Source: Roseburia sp. (GTDB taxonomy: Bacteria > Bacillota > Clostridia > Lachnospirales > Lachnospiraceae). From it: DNA of 64,000 nt. Below, in pieces: positions 33,838 through 42,521 of the stretch. The stretch spans positions 38,217 to 102,216 of the forward strand of contig DMYD01000057.1 of the NCBI GenBank assembly GCA_003483745.1, in the 5' to 3' direction. The position numbers and the translations under genes were made by a program. Each line of letters opens with the position of its first letter. The first letter of the stretch is position 1. Below the pieces are notes generated by a model. That model saw only the letters and a program-made list of their open reading frames with translations, was not told the DNA's origin and did no database searches.

Positions 33838-34087
33838 GAAATAGTAATCATGGAAAGTGTTCAGAGAGAAGACAAAAAGGTGCGAGTCTTTCACGGAACA
33901 TGATGAACCGGTCATGGAGCTGCATACCGAATGTGATTTATTAGGCTATGCCGGGTTCTCCCGTTACAGAGATAAGGTATCAATGAAAATTTGTACCGGA
34001 GTGCAGGAACATCCTGAAGTTAGGTGGTACCGCGGATTAAAGAAATTCGTCCTAAGTTGTATTTTGATACAGCTTGGGACTTTTTTT
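33838..34087 (+). ncRNA. T-box leader, probably proline-specific
   Basis: The T-box core GGTGGTACCGCGG is at 34023-34035. It is followed by the terminator GTCCTAAGTTGTAT (34049-34062) / ATACAGCTTGGGAC (34067-34080) and a T-run to 34087. Upstream lies an extended stem I region from about 33838. Possible CCG specifier codons occur at 33908-33910 and 33927-33929. Proline is inferred because the downstream gene is a prolyl-tRNA synthetase relic. Exact 5' boundary uncertain. Confidence 0.85.
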
Positions 34088-34120
34088 AATTTATAGGATT
34101 CTATTATGAAGAGGCATACA

Positions 34121-35056
34121 ATGAAATTAGAAAAATTAATCGGAGAGCGTTTTCGTGAGAGACCGGCAGACTGTGTGATTGACAGTCATGCCCTGATGGT
34201 AAAAGGCGGTTATATGAAATACATGGCAAATGGTATTTACTCTTCTTACCTTCCGCTCAAACGGATCACGCGCAAGATTGAGTAGATCCTGCGTGAGGAA
34301 ATGGATAAACTAGACGGACAGGAAGTATCATTTCCTGTCGTGATGCCGGCGTCGCTGTGGGAGGAAGCCTTTCCCATGAATTTATGCTTCTTACGCCGGT
34401 TGGAGAAGATTCTATCGTATTGTGTGATGAATGTGATTTTCGCGCAAAGAAAATTCGGATGATACTTATGTGGTCGTATTTATCCGGGGGAATCTTGAAA
34501 TTAACGAGACAAAACTGGTCAACTATTTAAAAGATGAGATACATCCGGCTGTGATTACGGAAGAATGTGGATTAAATGCAGGTTATATCGGACCGGTTGG
34601 ATTGAAAATAAATGGGGATTCCATTGTTTTATATGACAGATCACTCGAAAACAGAAATAACCTTTCCTGTGGTGCAAATGAGGACGAGTACCATTACAAG
34701 GGACTTGATATGCAAAGAGATGTGCCGGATGCAAAATATCATGATTTTGCAAAGGCATATGAAGGTGGTATCTGCCCGAAATGCGGGAAAAAGACGATCC
34801 GTATTTCCAGAGGAATCGAGGTCGGAAACATCTTCCAGCTCGGAGACAAATATACGAAAGCTATGAACATGACCTATGTGGATCAGAATGGGGAGAGCAA
34901 AACACCGATCATGGGCTGCTAGGCATTCCGCTCCGTGTCATTGTGAGCCCAAGAAATATCAAACAGGGAGTCGTCGAGGTGGTTTCCCGTGACAAGACGC
35001 TTCAGACACAGATAAAGATGGAAGAAGCGGCAGAGCAGATAACGAATTATCTGTGA
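34121..35056 (+). pseudogene. proS: Prolyl-tRNA synthetase pseudogene
   Basis: The frame opens MKLEKLIGERFRERPADCV and LMVKGGYMKYMANGIYSSYLP, as in bacterial ProRS of this group, but a TAG replaces a codon (expected Gln) at 34283-34285. Several deletions follow: between SLWEEAFP and EFMLLTPVGEDSIVLCDECD; before TYVVVFIRGNLEINETKLVN (editing domain, 34470-34922); and after TPIMGC, joining LLGIPLRVIVSPRNIKQGVV of the anticodon domain. Normal length is about 570 codons; about 310 remain, with class II motif 3 gone. The T-box ahead of it is intact in outline. A working proS must exist elsewhere. Confidence 0.9.
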
Positions 35057-35071
35057 TAAGGGAGGAAAACC

Positions 35072-35296
35072 ATGGAAATAAAAAGCATACTGCTCAAAGA
35101 CACAACAAGAGAGGAAAGAATCCGTATTGTACAGGAAGGACTGAACCAGTGTGGCAGAGCTTGTGATTTCTGCAATGGCTGCGACAATTTAGGCGGAGGC
35201 TCTGTCGATGCATTTTATGAGCCATACATCAATGGCGAAAAGGAACTGCGCGAGATCAATGAAGAATACAGAAGCAATTCCGGTCTGGTAAAGTAG
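35072..35296 (+). CDS. Small Cys-rich protein A (tandem paralogue)
   Basis: A 74-residue cytoplasmic protein with GGGAGG 7-12 bases upstream. Residues about 26-36 are CGRACDFCNGC, giving a C-x3-C-x2-C-x2-C cluster that could bind a metal or iron-sulfur centre. The C-terminal half YEPYINGEKELREINEEYR is helical. It aligns end to end with the next gene's product: EER, eight residues, C..CD.C..C, then Y..[YH]I.G...L.E...EYR. It lies 15 bases after the proS relic and so may be read from the same T-box leader. No known family is recognised. Confidence 0.7.
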   Translation: MEIKSILLKDTTREERIRIVQEGLNQCGRACDFCNGCDNLGGGSVDAFYEPYINGEKELREINEEYRSNSGLVK

Positions 35297-35303
35297 GTGC
35301 AGT

Positions 35304-35498
35304 ATGAGACCGCCAGAGATAGCATCCTCCACAGAAGAGGAAAGAAGACAATATATCAAAGATACCTTTCCGTGTATTGCAGACTGCGATATGTGTGGAC
35401 TTTGCACCGTATTTAAGGGCAAAGATCCGGAACTTGCATATGCAGATCATATCAGAGGAAAACGAAGTTATCTGGAGGTAGCTGCGGAGTACAGGTAG
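35304..35498 (+). CDS. Small Cys-rich protein B (tandem paralogue)
   Basis: A 64-residue protein starting seven bases after gene A, with AGGTG upstream. It has EEERRQYIKDTFPCIADCDMC then GLCTVFKG, so the same C..CD.C..C core as gene A, followed by YADHIRGKRSYLEVAAEYR. The two genes are clearly duplicates that have diverged outside the cysteines. It is followed by a terminator, closing the unit. Function unknown; metal binding is inferred from the cysteines only. Confidence 0.7.
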   Translation: MRPPEIASSTEEERRQYIKDTFPCIADCDMCGLCTVFKGKDPELAYADHIRGKRSYLEVAAEYR

Positions 35499-35529
35499 AT
35501 AGCTGCCGAAAGAATAAAGAAATGATTTA

Positions 35530-35572
35530 AGGTGTATGGAATGTATAAAAATGCAAACCATACACCTTTTTT
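35530..35572 (+). terminator. Terminator after the Cys-rich pair
   Basis: AGGTGTATGG (35530-35539) pairs perfectly with CCATACACCT (35558-35567), then a T-run to 35572. Confidence 0.9.
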
Positions 35573-35650
35573 AATTAAATAAAATGGCAGAAATGACGAT
35601 ATTAACAGAAGAAACATTGATGTTGAAGATTTGTAATACCGGGGGTAAAA

Positions 35651-36679
35651 ATGAGTTACACGATCAATTTTTCAAAACAATTGTCTGGGATTTTACATCC
35701 GAATCCGAATATGTTAAAGAGCACGAAAGAAAAAATGGAGAGACAGTCAGAGCGGGACAACAGGGTTGCATTTTTTGAGGCACAGAAAGAAAATCTGAAA
35801 AATATGAAAACCGAAACGCTAGAGGACATTGCCAAAAAACTGGAAATGTATCATACCTATGAGGATGAGATCGCTGCGGCAAAGCAGGAGTATAACAACT
35901 CGCAGATGTTCCATATCATGGACGAGGCGGAGGAAGAGGCTGAGAAACGAGCCAAAGAGGCAGAGAAGAATAAGCCAAAGACCGAGAAAGAAAGAAAAGA
36001 AGACACCATGGATGAGGCACTTGGAACAGACGATGACAAGGGAATGCTAACGGAAAGTTTAAGCGAAAAATATGCAAAGCTTTTAAAAGAAAAATCAGAG
36101 GAGATCTTTACAAAGATCAAAAATGGTGAAACGGAAAATTCCTATCAGATCGGTTCACAGTCCTTTACAGAGAAAGAGTGGGATGAATTTCTCAGCAAAT
36201 TCGATTCCTTAGAAGATGCGATTCGGAAACTGATGGAGGAAGAACAGGAAAAAAGAGCGGCAGAAGAGCTGGAAAAGGAGAAGGAAGGTGATCTGCTCAC
36301 GGCAGATTCCACATCCTGTACATATCCCGCCGGTCAGCCGGATGAAGAGGATATCCGATATATCACCTGGTATACCGAGAATGGTATTTTCTGTCGGAAA
36401 GTGGGACAGACAGAAGGCTATGAGTGGTCCATTTCTTTTGAAAACAGGGAACAGTATGAAAAGGTCATGTCATTGATCGGTCAGTTTCCGTCCGACTGGA
36501 ATCTGCGTTTCGCAGCGCATGAAAATTTCTGGAGAGATTTTTTAGACGATAAGATCGACAAGGATGATTTTATGGATTTTATGCGCGGTACCAGTCAGGG
36601 TGTTCCTGATTTTTCCATTACCGATGGAGAGTCTGTGTATGTAGATATGGAAAAAATGAAGTGGGCAGAATATTGTTAA
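35651..36679 (+). CDS. Hypothetical coiled-coil protein
   Basis: A 342-residue soluble protein with a T/G-start region MSYTINFSKQLSG, then a long charged helical section (residues about 20-230), including EEAEEEAEKRAKEAEKNK and MEEEQEKRAAEELEKEKEG, interrupted by YQIGSQSFTEKEWDEFLSKFD near 165. The C-terminal 100 residues (DIRYITWYTENGIFCRK, RFAAHENFWRDFLDDKIDKDDF) look globular with aromatic residues. No signal peptide. I recall similar uncharacterised proteins in several copies in Lachnospiraceae genomes, but no function. A terminator follows directly. Confidence 0.65.
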   Translation: MSYTINFSKQLSGILHPNPNMLKSTKEKMERQSERDNRVAFFEAQKENLKNMKTETLEDIAKKLEMYHTYEDEIAAAKQEYNNSQMFHIMDEAEEEAEKRAKEAEKNKPKTEKERKEDTMDEALGTDDDKGMLTESLSEKYAKLLKEKSEEIFTKIKNGETENSYQIGSQSFTEKEWDEFLSKFDSLEDAIRKLMEEEQEKRAAEELEKEKEGDLLTADSTSCTYPAGQPDEEDIRYITWYTENGIFCRKVGQTEGYEWSISFENREQYEKVMSLIGQFPSDWNLRFAAHENFWRDFLDDKIDKDDFMDFMRGTSQGVPDFSITDGESVYVDMEKMKWAEYC

Positions 36680-36693
36680 ACAGGATATGATCA

Positions 36694-36740
36694 GTGCCGT
36701 CTGTAACACAAAAAATTGTGTACAGACGGCACTTTGTGTT
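36694..36740 (+). terminator. Terminator after the coiled-coil protein gene
   Basis: GTGCCGTCTGT (36694-36704) pairs perfectly with ACAGACGGCAC (36722-36732), with an inner ACACA/TGTGT extension, followed by TTTGTGTT. Confidence 0.85.
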
Positions 36741-36816
36741 ATACTCTGAATACGAATGATATATTTGAAATGACAAATCATCTAATGTCCGAAAATAAAA
36801 GAACAGATCATAGAAA

Positions 36817-38640
36817 GTGAGAAATAAAGGAATGCAGTACCACGGAGGAGACATATACCGCAATCAGATAAGACTGGATTTTTCGGTGAACACCAATCCG
36901 CTTGGAATGCCGGATTCGGTAAGGGAAGCCCTTCATCAGGCGGTGGAGGAGGCGGAACATTATCCTGATATCCATGCACAGGAACTTACCAAGGCAGTTG
37001 CAGAACGATTGAGTATATCAGAAAAACGGCTTGTGTTTGGAAATGGTGCATCAGAATTGTTCCATGCCGTTTTACACGCAGTAAAACCATCGAAAATACT
37101 AATCCCGGTGCCATCCTTTTTAGGATATGAAGAGGCGGCAAAGGCGCTGGACTGTGAAGTTATTTTTTATGAGATGAAAAAAGAGGAAAAATTCAGCCTG
37201 ACCGAACGGATCCTTGATACGTTAGACGAGAGCATTTCTCTGGTATTTTTGGCAAATCCAAATAATCCGGTCGGAAATCTGGTTGAGCCGGAACTGATTT
37301 TTAAAATTGCAGAAAAATGCAGACAGTGTGACATTACGCTGGTGCTGGATGAGTGTTTTATGGAACTGACCGGAAAAGAAATGACACATTCCTTTTTAAA
37401 CCAGTTAGATGAATTTCCGAATGTGGTCGTAGTGCGTGCATTTACTAAATTATATGCGATTCCGGGGGTACGGCTTGGGTATCTGATTTGTGAACAAACT
37501 TTGGCGGAAAAGATCAGATTGCAGCTGCCGGAGTGGAATCTTTCGGTATTTGCCCAAAGGGCAGGAGTCGCTGCGATAAAAGAGCAGGAATATGTTGCAC
37601 GCGCTGTGGTCTGTATACAGACGCAAAGGCTGTTTTTGCGTGAAGAATTAAAGGCGGCAGGATGTAACGTGTTTGATTCCGACGCAGACTATCTGTTGTT
37701 TTACAGTGAAAAAAAGCTGTATGAACTTTTTTTACAGCGTGGCATTTTGATCCGTGACTGTAGTAATTTCCGGGGACTCCAGAGAGGTTATTACCGGATC
37801 GCGGTAAAATCGGAAGAACAGAACCGGATATTTGCAGATGTATTAAGAGAGATCCATGGAAATGCGCAGGCAGTAGAACGCATGGACCGGATGAAAGAGG
37901 AGTCAAAAGAAAAAAATGACAGAGTAAAAGAGCAGGAGTCTGCCGGCAAAAATGGGGCAACAGCCCAACTTGTACACAAAACAGGCGCAGTAGAATTTGT
38001 ACTGCCGGGAGAGATCGAGGGACGAAGTTTTGCAATCATCACAAAAGAACTGGAAGAACGGGGGATCATGATCCCGAGAGAACAGGAGCCGGTGACCAAA
38101 CGCGTGATCCACACGAGTGCAGATTTTGGATACGCGGATACGCTCACTTTTTCGGAGAATGCGGTGGCGGTCGCAAAACACCTGATCCGCACAGGGGCGG
38201 ACATTGTGACAGACACAAACATGGCGCTATCCGGTGTCAACAAAAAAGTGCTTGAGGCATATGGCGGAATGGCGCACTGTTTTATGGCAGATGAGGAGGT
38301 TGCAGGAGAGGCAAAAGAACGCAAGGTGACAAGGGCAGTCGTTTCCATGGAACATGCGGCAAAACTGGACAAGCCGGTCATATTTGCCATCGGCAATGCT
38401 CCGACTGCACTGATCCGTTTGTATGAACTGATTTGTGATGGAATTTACCGCCCTGCATTTATCATCGGAGTTCCGGTTGGATTCGTCAATGTGGAGGTGG
38501 CAAAAGAAATGATCCTGCACACCGATGTGCCGTGTATCGTGAACCGGGGAAGAAAAGGAGGCAGCAATGTGGCTGCTGCGATCTGTAATGCGCTGTTATA
38601 TGAAGTGCGGCGGGAGGATGCAGCGAAAAGGGTGGATTGA
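36817..38640 (+). CDS. cobD-cbiC: Fusion of threonine-phosphate decarboxylase (CobD) and precorrin-8X methylmutase (CbiC)
   Basis: A 607-residue fusion. Residues about 6-355 form a PLP enzyme of the HisC/CobD type: HGGDIYRNQIRLDFSVNTNPLG, FLANPNNPVGNL, and the PLP lysine in VRAFTKLYAIPGVRLGY. It makes aminopropanol phosphate for CbiB. A charged linker (about 360-390) leads to CbiC (about 392-600) with VIHTSADFGYADTL, the catalytic His in this motif, TDTNMALSG and GNAPTALIRL. CbiC moves a methyl from C11 to C12. The start is uncertain: GTG 36817 or ATG 36832, whose AAAGG is too close. It heads the corrin-ring operon; no cobalamin riboswitch is visible upstream. Confidence 0.93.
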   Translation: MRNKGMQYHGGDIYRNQIRLDFSVNTNPLGMPDSVREALHQAVEEAEHYPDIHAQELTKAVAERLSISEKRLVFGNGASELFHAVLHAVKPSKILIPVPSFLGYEEAAKALDCEVIFYEMKKEEKFSLTERILDTLDESISLVFLANPNNPVGNLVEPELIFKIAEKCRQCDITLVLDECFMELTGKEMTHSFLNQLDEFPNVVVVRAFTKLYAIPGVRLGYLICEQTLAEKIRLQLPEWNLSVFAQRAGVAAIKEQEYVARAVVCIQTQRLFLREELKAAGCNVFDSDADYLLFYSEKKLYELFLQRGILIRDCSNFRGLQRGYYRIAVKSEEQNRIFADVLREIHGNAQAVERMDRMKEESKEKNDRVKEQESAGKNGATAQLVHKTGAVEFVLPGEIEGRSFAIITKELEERGIMIPREQEPVTKRVIHTSADFGYADTLTFSENAVAVAKHLIRTGADIVTDTNMALSGVNKKVLEAYGGMAHCFMADEEVAGEAKERKVTRAVVSMEHAAKLDKPVIFAIGNAPTALIRLYELICDGIYRPAFIIGVPVGFVNVEVAKEMILHTDVPCIVNRGRKGGSNVAAAICNALLYEVRREDAAKRVD

Positions 38641-38744
38641 TAGATTGTGGCTGGCAGTTTTGTGCAAACAGCCATTTATAAATGATAGGTATAGATTTTC
38701 GCCTGATGTCACGAAGATTCTTGTAAATGAAAAAGGAGAACCCC

Positions 38745-39881
38745 ATGCGCTATGGATTTACGACCGGAAGCTGCGCGGCAGCGGCGGCAAAAGCGGCGGC
38801 ATATATGCTGATCACCGGAAAAATAAAAAATGAGATAGAGATCGAGACGCCAAAAGGAATCCGGTATCATGCTAAGATCACGGATATCCACCGCAGTGAA
38901 ACTGCAGTGAGCTGTGCTGTGATCAAAGATGGAGGAGATGACCCTGACATTACGACGGGGGCACATATTGTGGCAGCGGTTTCAAGGATTGACGGTGGTA
39001 TGCTGCAAAAAGGGCAGTCCGCGTGCTTACAGAAAATCGTGATCGATGGGGGATATGGTGTCGGGCGTGTTACAAAACCGGGGTTAGACCAGCCGGTCGG
39101 AAATGCAGCCATCAATCATGTGCCGCGTGAGATGATCGAAAAAGAGGTGCGGGAAGTCTGTGCACTCACGGACGAAACGGCAGATCTTTTGGTGGAAATT
39201 TCCGTGCCGGAGGGGGAGACGCTTGCGGCACAGACATTTAATCCGAGACTTGGTATTACAGGAGGCATATCGATCCTTGGAACAAGCGGTATTGTGGAGC
39301 CGATGAGCAGCAGGGCGCTGCTTGAAACAATCCGCGTGGAGTTAAACCAGAAGCGTGCACTGGGATATTCCATGGTGGCAGTATCGCCCGGAAACTACGG
39401 ACTCGACTATATGAAGCGAACCTATGATTATGATCTGGATAAGAGTGTCAAATGCAGTAATTTTATCGGAGATACGATCGGTATGGCGGTGGAAATTGGA
39501 TTTGAAGCCATGCTTCTGACCGGTCACATTGGCAAGCTGATAAAGGTCGCCGGCGGTATCATGAACACACACTCGAAGGAAGGGGACTGTCGGATGGAAC
39601 TGATTGTGTCGTCAGCACTGTTAGCAGGAGCTGATGCAGATACAGCGCGTCAGATTCTTTCCTGTGTGACAACAGAAGAGGCGGTTAATGTGTTGAAAAA
39701 AGCCGGATTGTGCGAACAGACGATGGAACTGATCATGCAAAAGATAATGTTTTACCTGAATAAAAGAGCCGCAGGGAAAATCGCGATCGAGTGTATTTTG
39801 TATTCCAACGAGCAGGGAGGACTTGGAGAGAGTGCAGGAGCGGCAGAGCTGCTTGGGAGACTGAAGGAGGAGAAAAGATGA
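38745..39881 (+). CDS. cbiD: Cobalt-precorrin-5B C1-methyltransferase
   Basis: A 378-residue CbiD. It starts MRYGFTTGSCAAAAAKAAA, the family signature, and has GGDDPDITTGAHI near residue 65, GVGRVTKPGL and a C-terminal half with GHIGKLIKVAGGIMNTHSKE in pieces. ATG at 38745 follows AAGGAG at the right distance; an earlier ATG at 38727 includes that site and is rejected. CbiD is specific to the anaerobic pathway. A 104-base gap separates it from the fusion gene; its stop overlaps the cbiF start. Confidence 0.95.
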   Translation: MRYGFTTGSCAAAAAKAAAYMLITGKIKNEIEIETPKGIRYHAKITDIHRSETAVSCAVIKDGGDDPDITTGAHIVAAVSRIDGGMLQKGQSACLQKIVIDGGYGVGRVTKPGLDQPVGNAAINHVPREMIEKEVREVCALTDETADLLVEISVPEGETLAAQTFNPRLGITGGISILGTSGIVEPMSSRALLETIRVELNQKRALGYSMVAVSPGNYGLDYMKRTYDYDLDKSVKCSNFIGDTIGMAVEIGFEAMLLTGHIGKLIKVAGGIMNTHSKEGDCRMELIVSSALLAGADADTARQILSCVTTEEAVNVLKKAGLCEQTMELIMQKIMFYLNKRAAGKIAIECILYSNEQGGLGESAGAAELLGRLKEEKR

Positions 39882-40636
39882 TTTATTTTGTAGGTGCCGG
39901 CTGTGGGGCGGCGGATCTGATTACGGTGCGTGGAATGCGGTTGTTAGAAAAGGCAGATGTAGTGATTTATGCGGGATCATTGGTAAATCCGGAGCTGCTT
40001 TCCTATACAAAAGAGGCATGTGAGGTTTACAACAGTGCCACAATGACATTAGAGGAAGTGATCGATGTGATGAAACAGGCGGAGAAGGAAAACAAAATGG
40101 TAGTGCGTCTGCATACCGGGGAGCCAAGCCTTTACGGTGCGGTCAGGGAGCAGATGGATTGTCTCGATGAACTTGGAATCTCTTATGAGAGCTGTCCGGG
40201 AGTTTCCGCCTGCTTTGGTGCAGCGGCATCCCTGCAGATCGAATATACACTGCCGGAAGTCTCACAGAGCCTGATCATTACACGTATGGCAGGAAAAACA
40301 CCGGTGCCGGAAAAAGAGAGCATCGAGAGTTTTGCAGCACACCGGGCATCTATGGCAATCTACTTAAGCACCGGAATGTTAGAGGAGATTTCCAGACGTC
40401 TTGTGGCGGGGGGCTATACAAAAGATACCCCGGCAGCGTTAGTCTATAAGGCGAGCTGGCCGGAAGAGGAAGCATATTTGTGTACGGTGGAGACATTACC
40501 ACAGGTTGCAAAAGAGCATCAGATCACGAAAACGGCACTGGTTCTGGTGGGAGATGTCCTGGCGAACGAACGCTGCACGCGCTCAAAGCTGTATGCGCCT
40601 GATTTTGAGACAGAATTCCGCAAAAAGAAGGAGTAA
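39878..40636 (+). CDS. cbiF: Cobalt-precorrin-4 C11-methyltransferase
   Basis: A 252-residue SAM methyltransferase of the tetrapyrrole type. It opens IYFVGAGCGAADLITVRG and contains IYAGSLVNPELL, LHTGEPSLYGAVREQ and CPGVSACFGAAASL, all CbiF/CobM signatures. GGAGG lies 9 bases upstream and the ATG overlaps the cbiD stop (ATGA). It methylates C11 of the macrocycle. Next gene is cbiG, whose product acts right after in the pathway. Confidence 0.95.
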   Translation: MIYFVGAGCGAADLITVRGMRLLEKADVVIYAGSLVNPELLSYTKEACEVYNSATMTLEEVIDVMKQAEKENKMVVRLHTGEPSLYGAVREQMDCLDELGISYESCPGVSACFGAAASLQIEYTLPEVSQSLIITRMAGKTPVPEKESIESFAAHRASMAIYLSTGMLEEISRRLVAGGYTKDTPAALVYKASWPEEEAYLCTVETLPQVAKEHQITKTALVLVGDVLANERCTRSKLYAPDFETEFRKKKE

Positions 40637-40639
40637 CAC

Positions 40640-41800
40640 ATGCAGATCGATATCATGAGTTTTACCAGACGTGGGATAGAACTCTCGGCAAAGATACGGG
40701 ATAAAATTCTTGGTGAGCAGGAAGATTACGAAGTTTGCTTGTATACCAAATATGGAAAATATCAGAATCTGACAGGGGCAGAGAGAGATACATGGAACAA
40801 ACAGGAACAAAATTCTGCTGGATGGAAAAATCCGGTTTATGTCAAAGAAACCATCTATGACTGGATGCGCACGCGCTTCGAACAAAACAGAAACGGAAAA
40901 AAGACGGGCGTCATCTGGATCGGCGCATGCGGAATTGCGGTGCGCGCCATGGCACCTTCCCTGCGTGATAAACTTACAGATATCCCGGTTCTGGTGGTGG
41001 ACGAGGCGGGACAATTTGTCATCCCGGTTCTGTCGGGACATTACGGTGGGGCAAATGAGCTTGCGGGACTGCTTGCAAAACGAATTGGTGCAACACCTGT
41101 CATCACAACGGCAACCGATGTCAATCATGCCTTTGCCGTGGATGTTTTTGCAAAAGAAAATGGGCTTTGGATACAGAACAAAGAGAAAATTGCGGAAGTT
41201 TCATCGAAAATTCTTGACGGAAAGAAGATTGCGATAATGACAGACGGACGGGTGGAAGGAAAAATACCGGAATCCGTGTGTATCTATGATAGGACACGAT
41301 GTGGGAAAACAGATGTTGTGATTTCTGCAAGGTATCCGGTAAAAAATATTCCAGTGAGTCAGATTGCAGATACCCTCTGGCTGATTCCCCGGATGATTAT
41401 CCTTGGTATGGGCTGTAAAAAGGGAAAATCCTGCGGGGAGATCGAGCAGTTTGTATTAGAAACGTTGGCACAGGAACAGATATCCATACAGGCAGTCACA
41501 GCACTTGCCACGATCGATCTGAAAAAAGAAGAACAGGGATTTATAGAATTTGCAAATAAATATGGACTGGATTTTTTGACCTATCCGAAAGAGGTGTTAA
41601 AAGAAGTACCGGGAACATTCAGCGGCTCGGCATTTGTGACACAGACCGTCGGAGTGGATAATGTCTGTGAACGTGCAGCACTTGCAGCGTGCAGAAAAGA
41701 AGAATCACAGGGCAGATTATTATGCAAAAAGAAAGCAAAAGACGGAATAACGCTCGCAGTAGCCGGGCGGGAATGGAGTGTAAGATTTGATGAGACATAA
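40640..41800 (+). CDS. cbiG: Cobalt-precorrin-5A hydrolase
   Basis: A 386-residue CbiG with three parts: an N-terminal part (MQIDIMSFTRRGIELSAKI), the central CbiG core GVIWIGACGIAVRAMAPSL ... PVLVVDEAGQFVIPVLSGHYGGANELA in pieces (about residues 90-145), and the C-terminal domain LGMGCKKGKSC ... TALATIDLKKEE (about 255-386). It opens the delta-lactone and releases acetaldehyde, a step unique to the anaerobic route. GGAG precedes the start. Confidence 0.95.
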   Translation: MQIDIMSFTRRGIELSAKIRDKILGEQEDYEVCLYTKYGKYQNLTGAERDTWNKQEQNSAGWKNPVYVKETIYDWMRTRFEQNRNGKKTGVIWIGACGIAVRAMAPSLRDKLTDIPVLVVDEAGQFVIPVLSGHYGGANELAGLLAKRIGATPVITTATDVNHAFAVDVFAKENGLWIQNKEKIAEVSSKILDGKKIAIMTDGRVEGKIPESVCIYDRTRCGKTDVVISARYPVKNIPVSQIADTLWLIPRMIILGMGCKKGKSCGEIEQFVLETLAQEQISIQAVTALATIDLKKEEQGFIEFANKYGLDFLTYPKEVLKEVPGTFSGSAFVTQTVGVDNVCERAALAACRKEESQGRLLCKKKAKDGITLAVAGREWSVRFDET

Positions 41801-42521
41801 AATATATATCGTGGGAATGGGACCGGGAGAAGAAGCAATGATGACGATGCAGGCGTATGATACGCTTTTGGCATGCGATACGATCATTGGATATCAGGTT
41901 TATTTAAAACTGCTTGGAGAGGCATTTGCGGAAAAAGAGCAGCTGTCTACGCCGATGAAACAGGAGCGTGAACGCTGCATCCTCTGTTTTGAGAAGGCGA
42001 GGGAAGGGAAAAAAGTTGCACTGATCTGCAGTGGGGATGCAGGTGTTTATGGAATGGCGTCTCTGATGTATGAAATCGGGGAAAGCTACCCGGACTGTGA
42101 GCTTTGTGTCGTGCCGGGCGTTACCGCTGCACTCAGTGGAGCAGCATGTCTTGGAGCACCATTAAACCATGATTTCTGTGTGATCAGTCTGAGTGATCTT
42201 CTGACACCGTGGGAGAAAATAGAGAAACGCTTAAGAGCGGCGGCAGATGGGGATTTTGCGATTGCAATCTACAATCCGTCCAGCAGAAAACGTGCAGATT
42301 ATCTGATGCGTGCCTGCGATATCCTGTTAGAGACAGTTGAGGAAACACGTCCGTGCGGATATGTGGAAAATATCGGAAGGGACGAGTCAAAAATGGAGCT
42401 TTGCACGTTAAAAGAATTAAGAGATCGTCAGGTAAATATGTTTACGACCGTGTTTATTGGTAATTCAGAGACAAAGATCATTGACGGACATCTTGTCACC
42501 AAAAGAGGGTATCACATATGA
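41790..42521 (+). CDS. cbiH: Cobalt-precorrin-3B C17-methyltransferase
   Basis: A 243-residue tetrapyrrole methylase: HKIYIVGMGPGEEAMMTMQA at the start, IGYQVYLKLL, ICSGDAGVYGMASLMYE and VVPGVTAALSGAACLGAPL. These match CbiH/CobJ. The ATG at 41790 overlaps the end of cbiG by 11 bases, with GGAG upstream. It performs ring contraction with methylation of C17 in the anaerobic pathway. The stop overlaps the next start (ATGA). Confidence 0.95.
   Translation: MRHKIYIVGMGPGEEAMMTMQAYDTLLACDTIIGYQVYLKLLGEAFAEKEQLSTPMKQERERCILCFEKAREGKKVALICSGDAGVYGMASLMYEIGESYPDCELCVVPGVTAALSGAACLGAPLNHDFCVISLSDLLTPWEKIEKRLRAAADGDFAIAIYNPSSRKRADYLMRACDILLETVEETRPCGYVENIGRDESKMELCTLKELRDRQVNMFTTVFIGNSETKIIDGHLVTKRGYHI

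Noticed and set aside
37791..38396. A 201-codon open frame on the minus strand inside the CobD-CbiC fusion
   Set aside because: It is the reverse reading of a well-supported gene, low in complexity with many Ser/Thr/Ala residues and no ribosome site.
40839..41237. A 132-codon alternative frame inside cbiG
   Set aside because: Plus-strand shadow of cbiG, which has complete motifs in its own frame.
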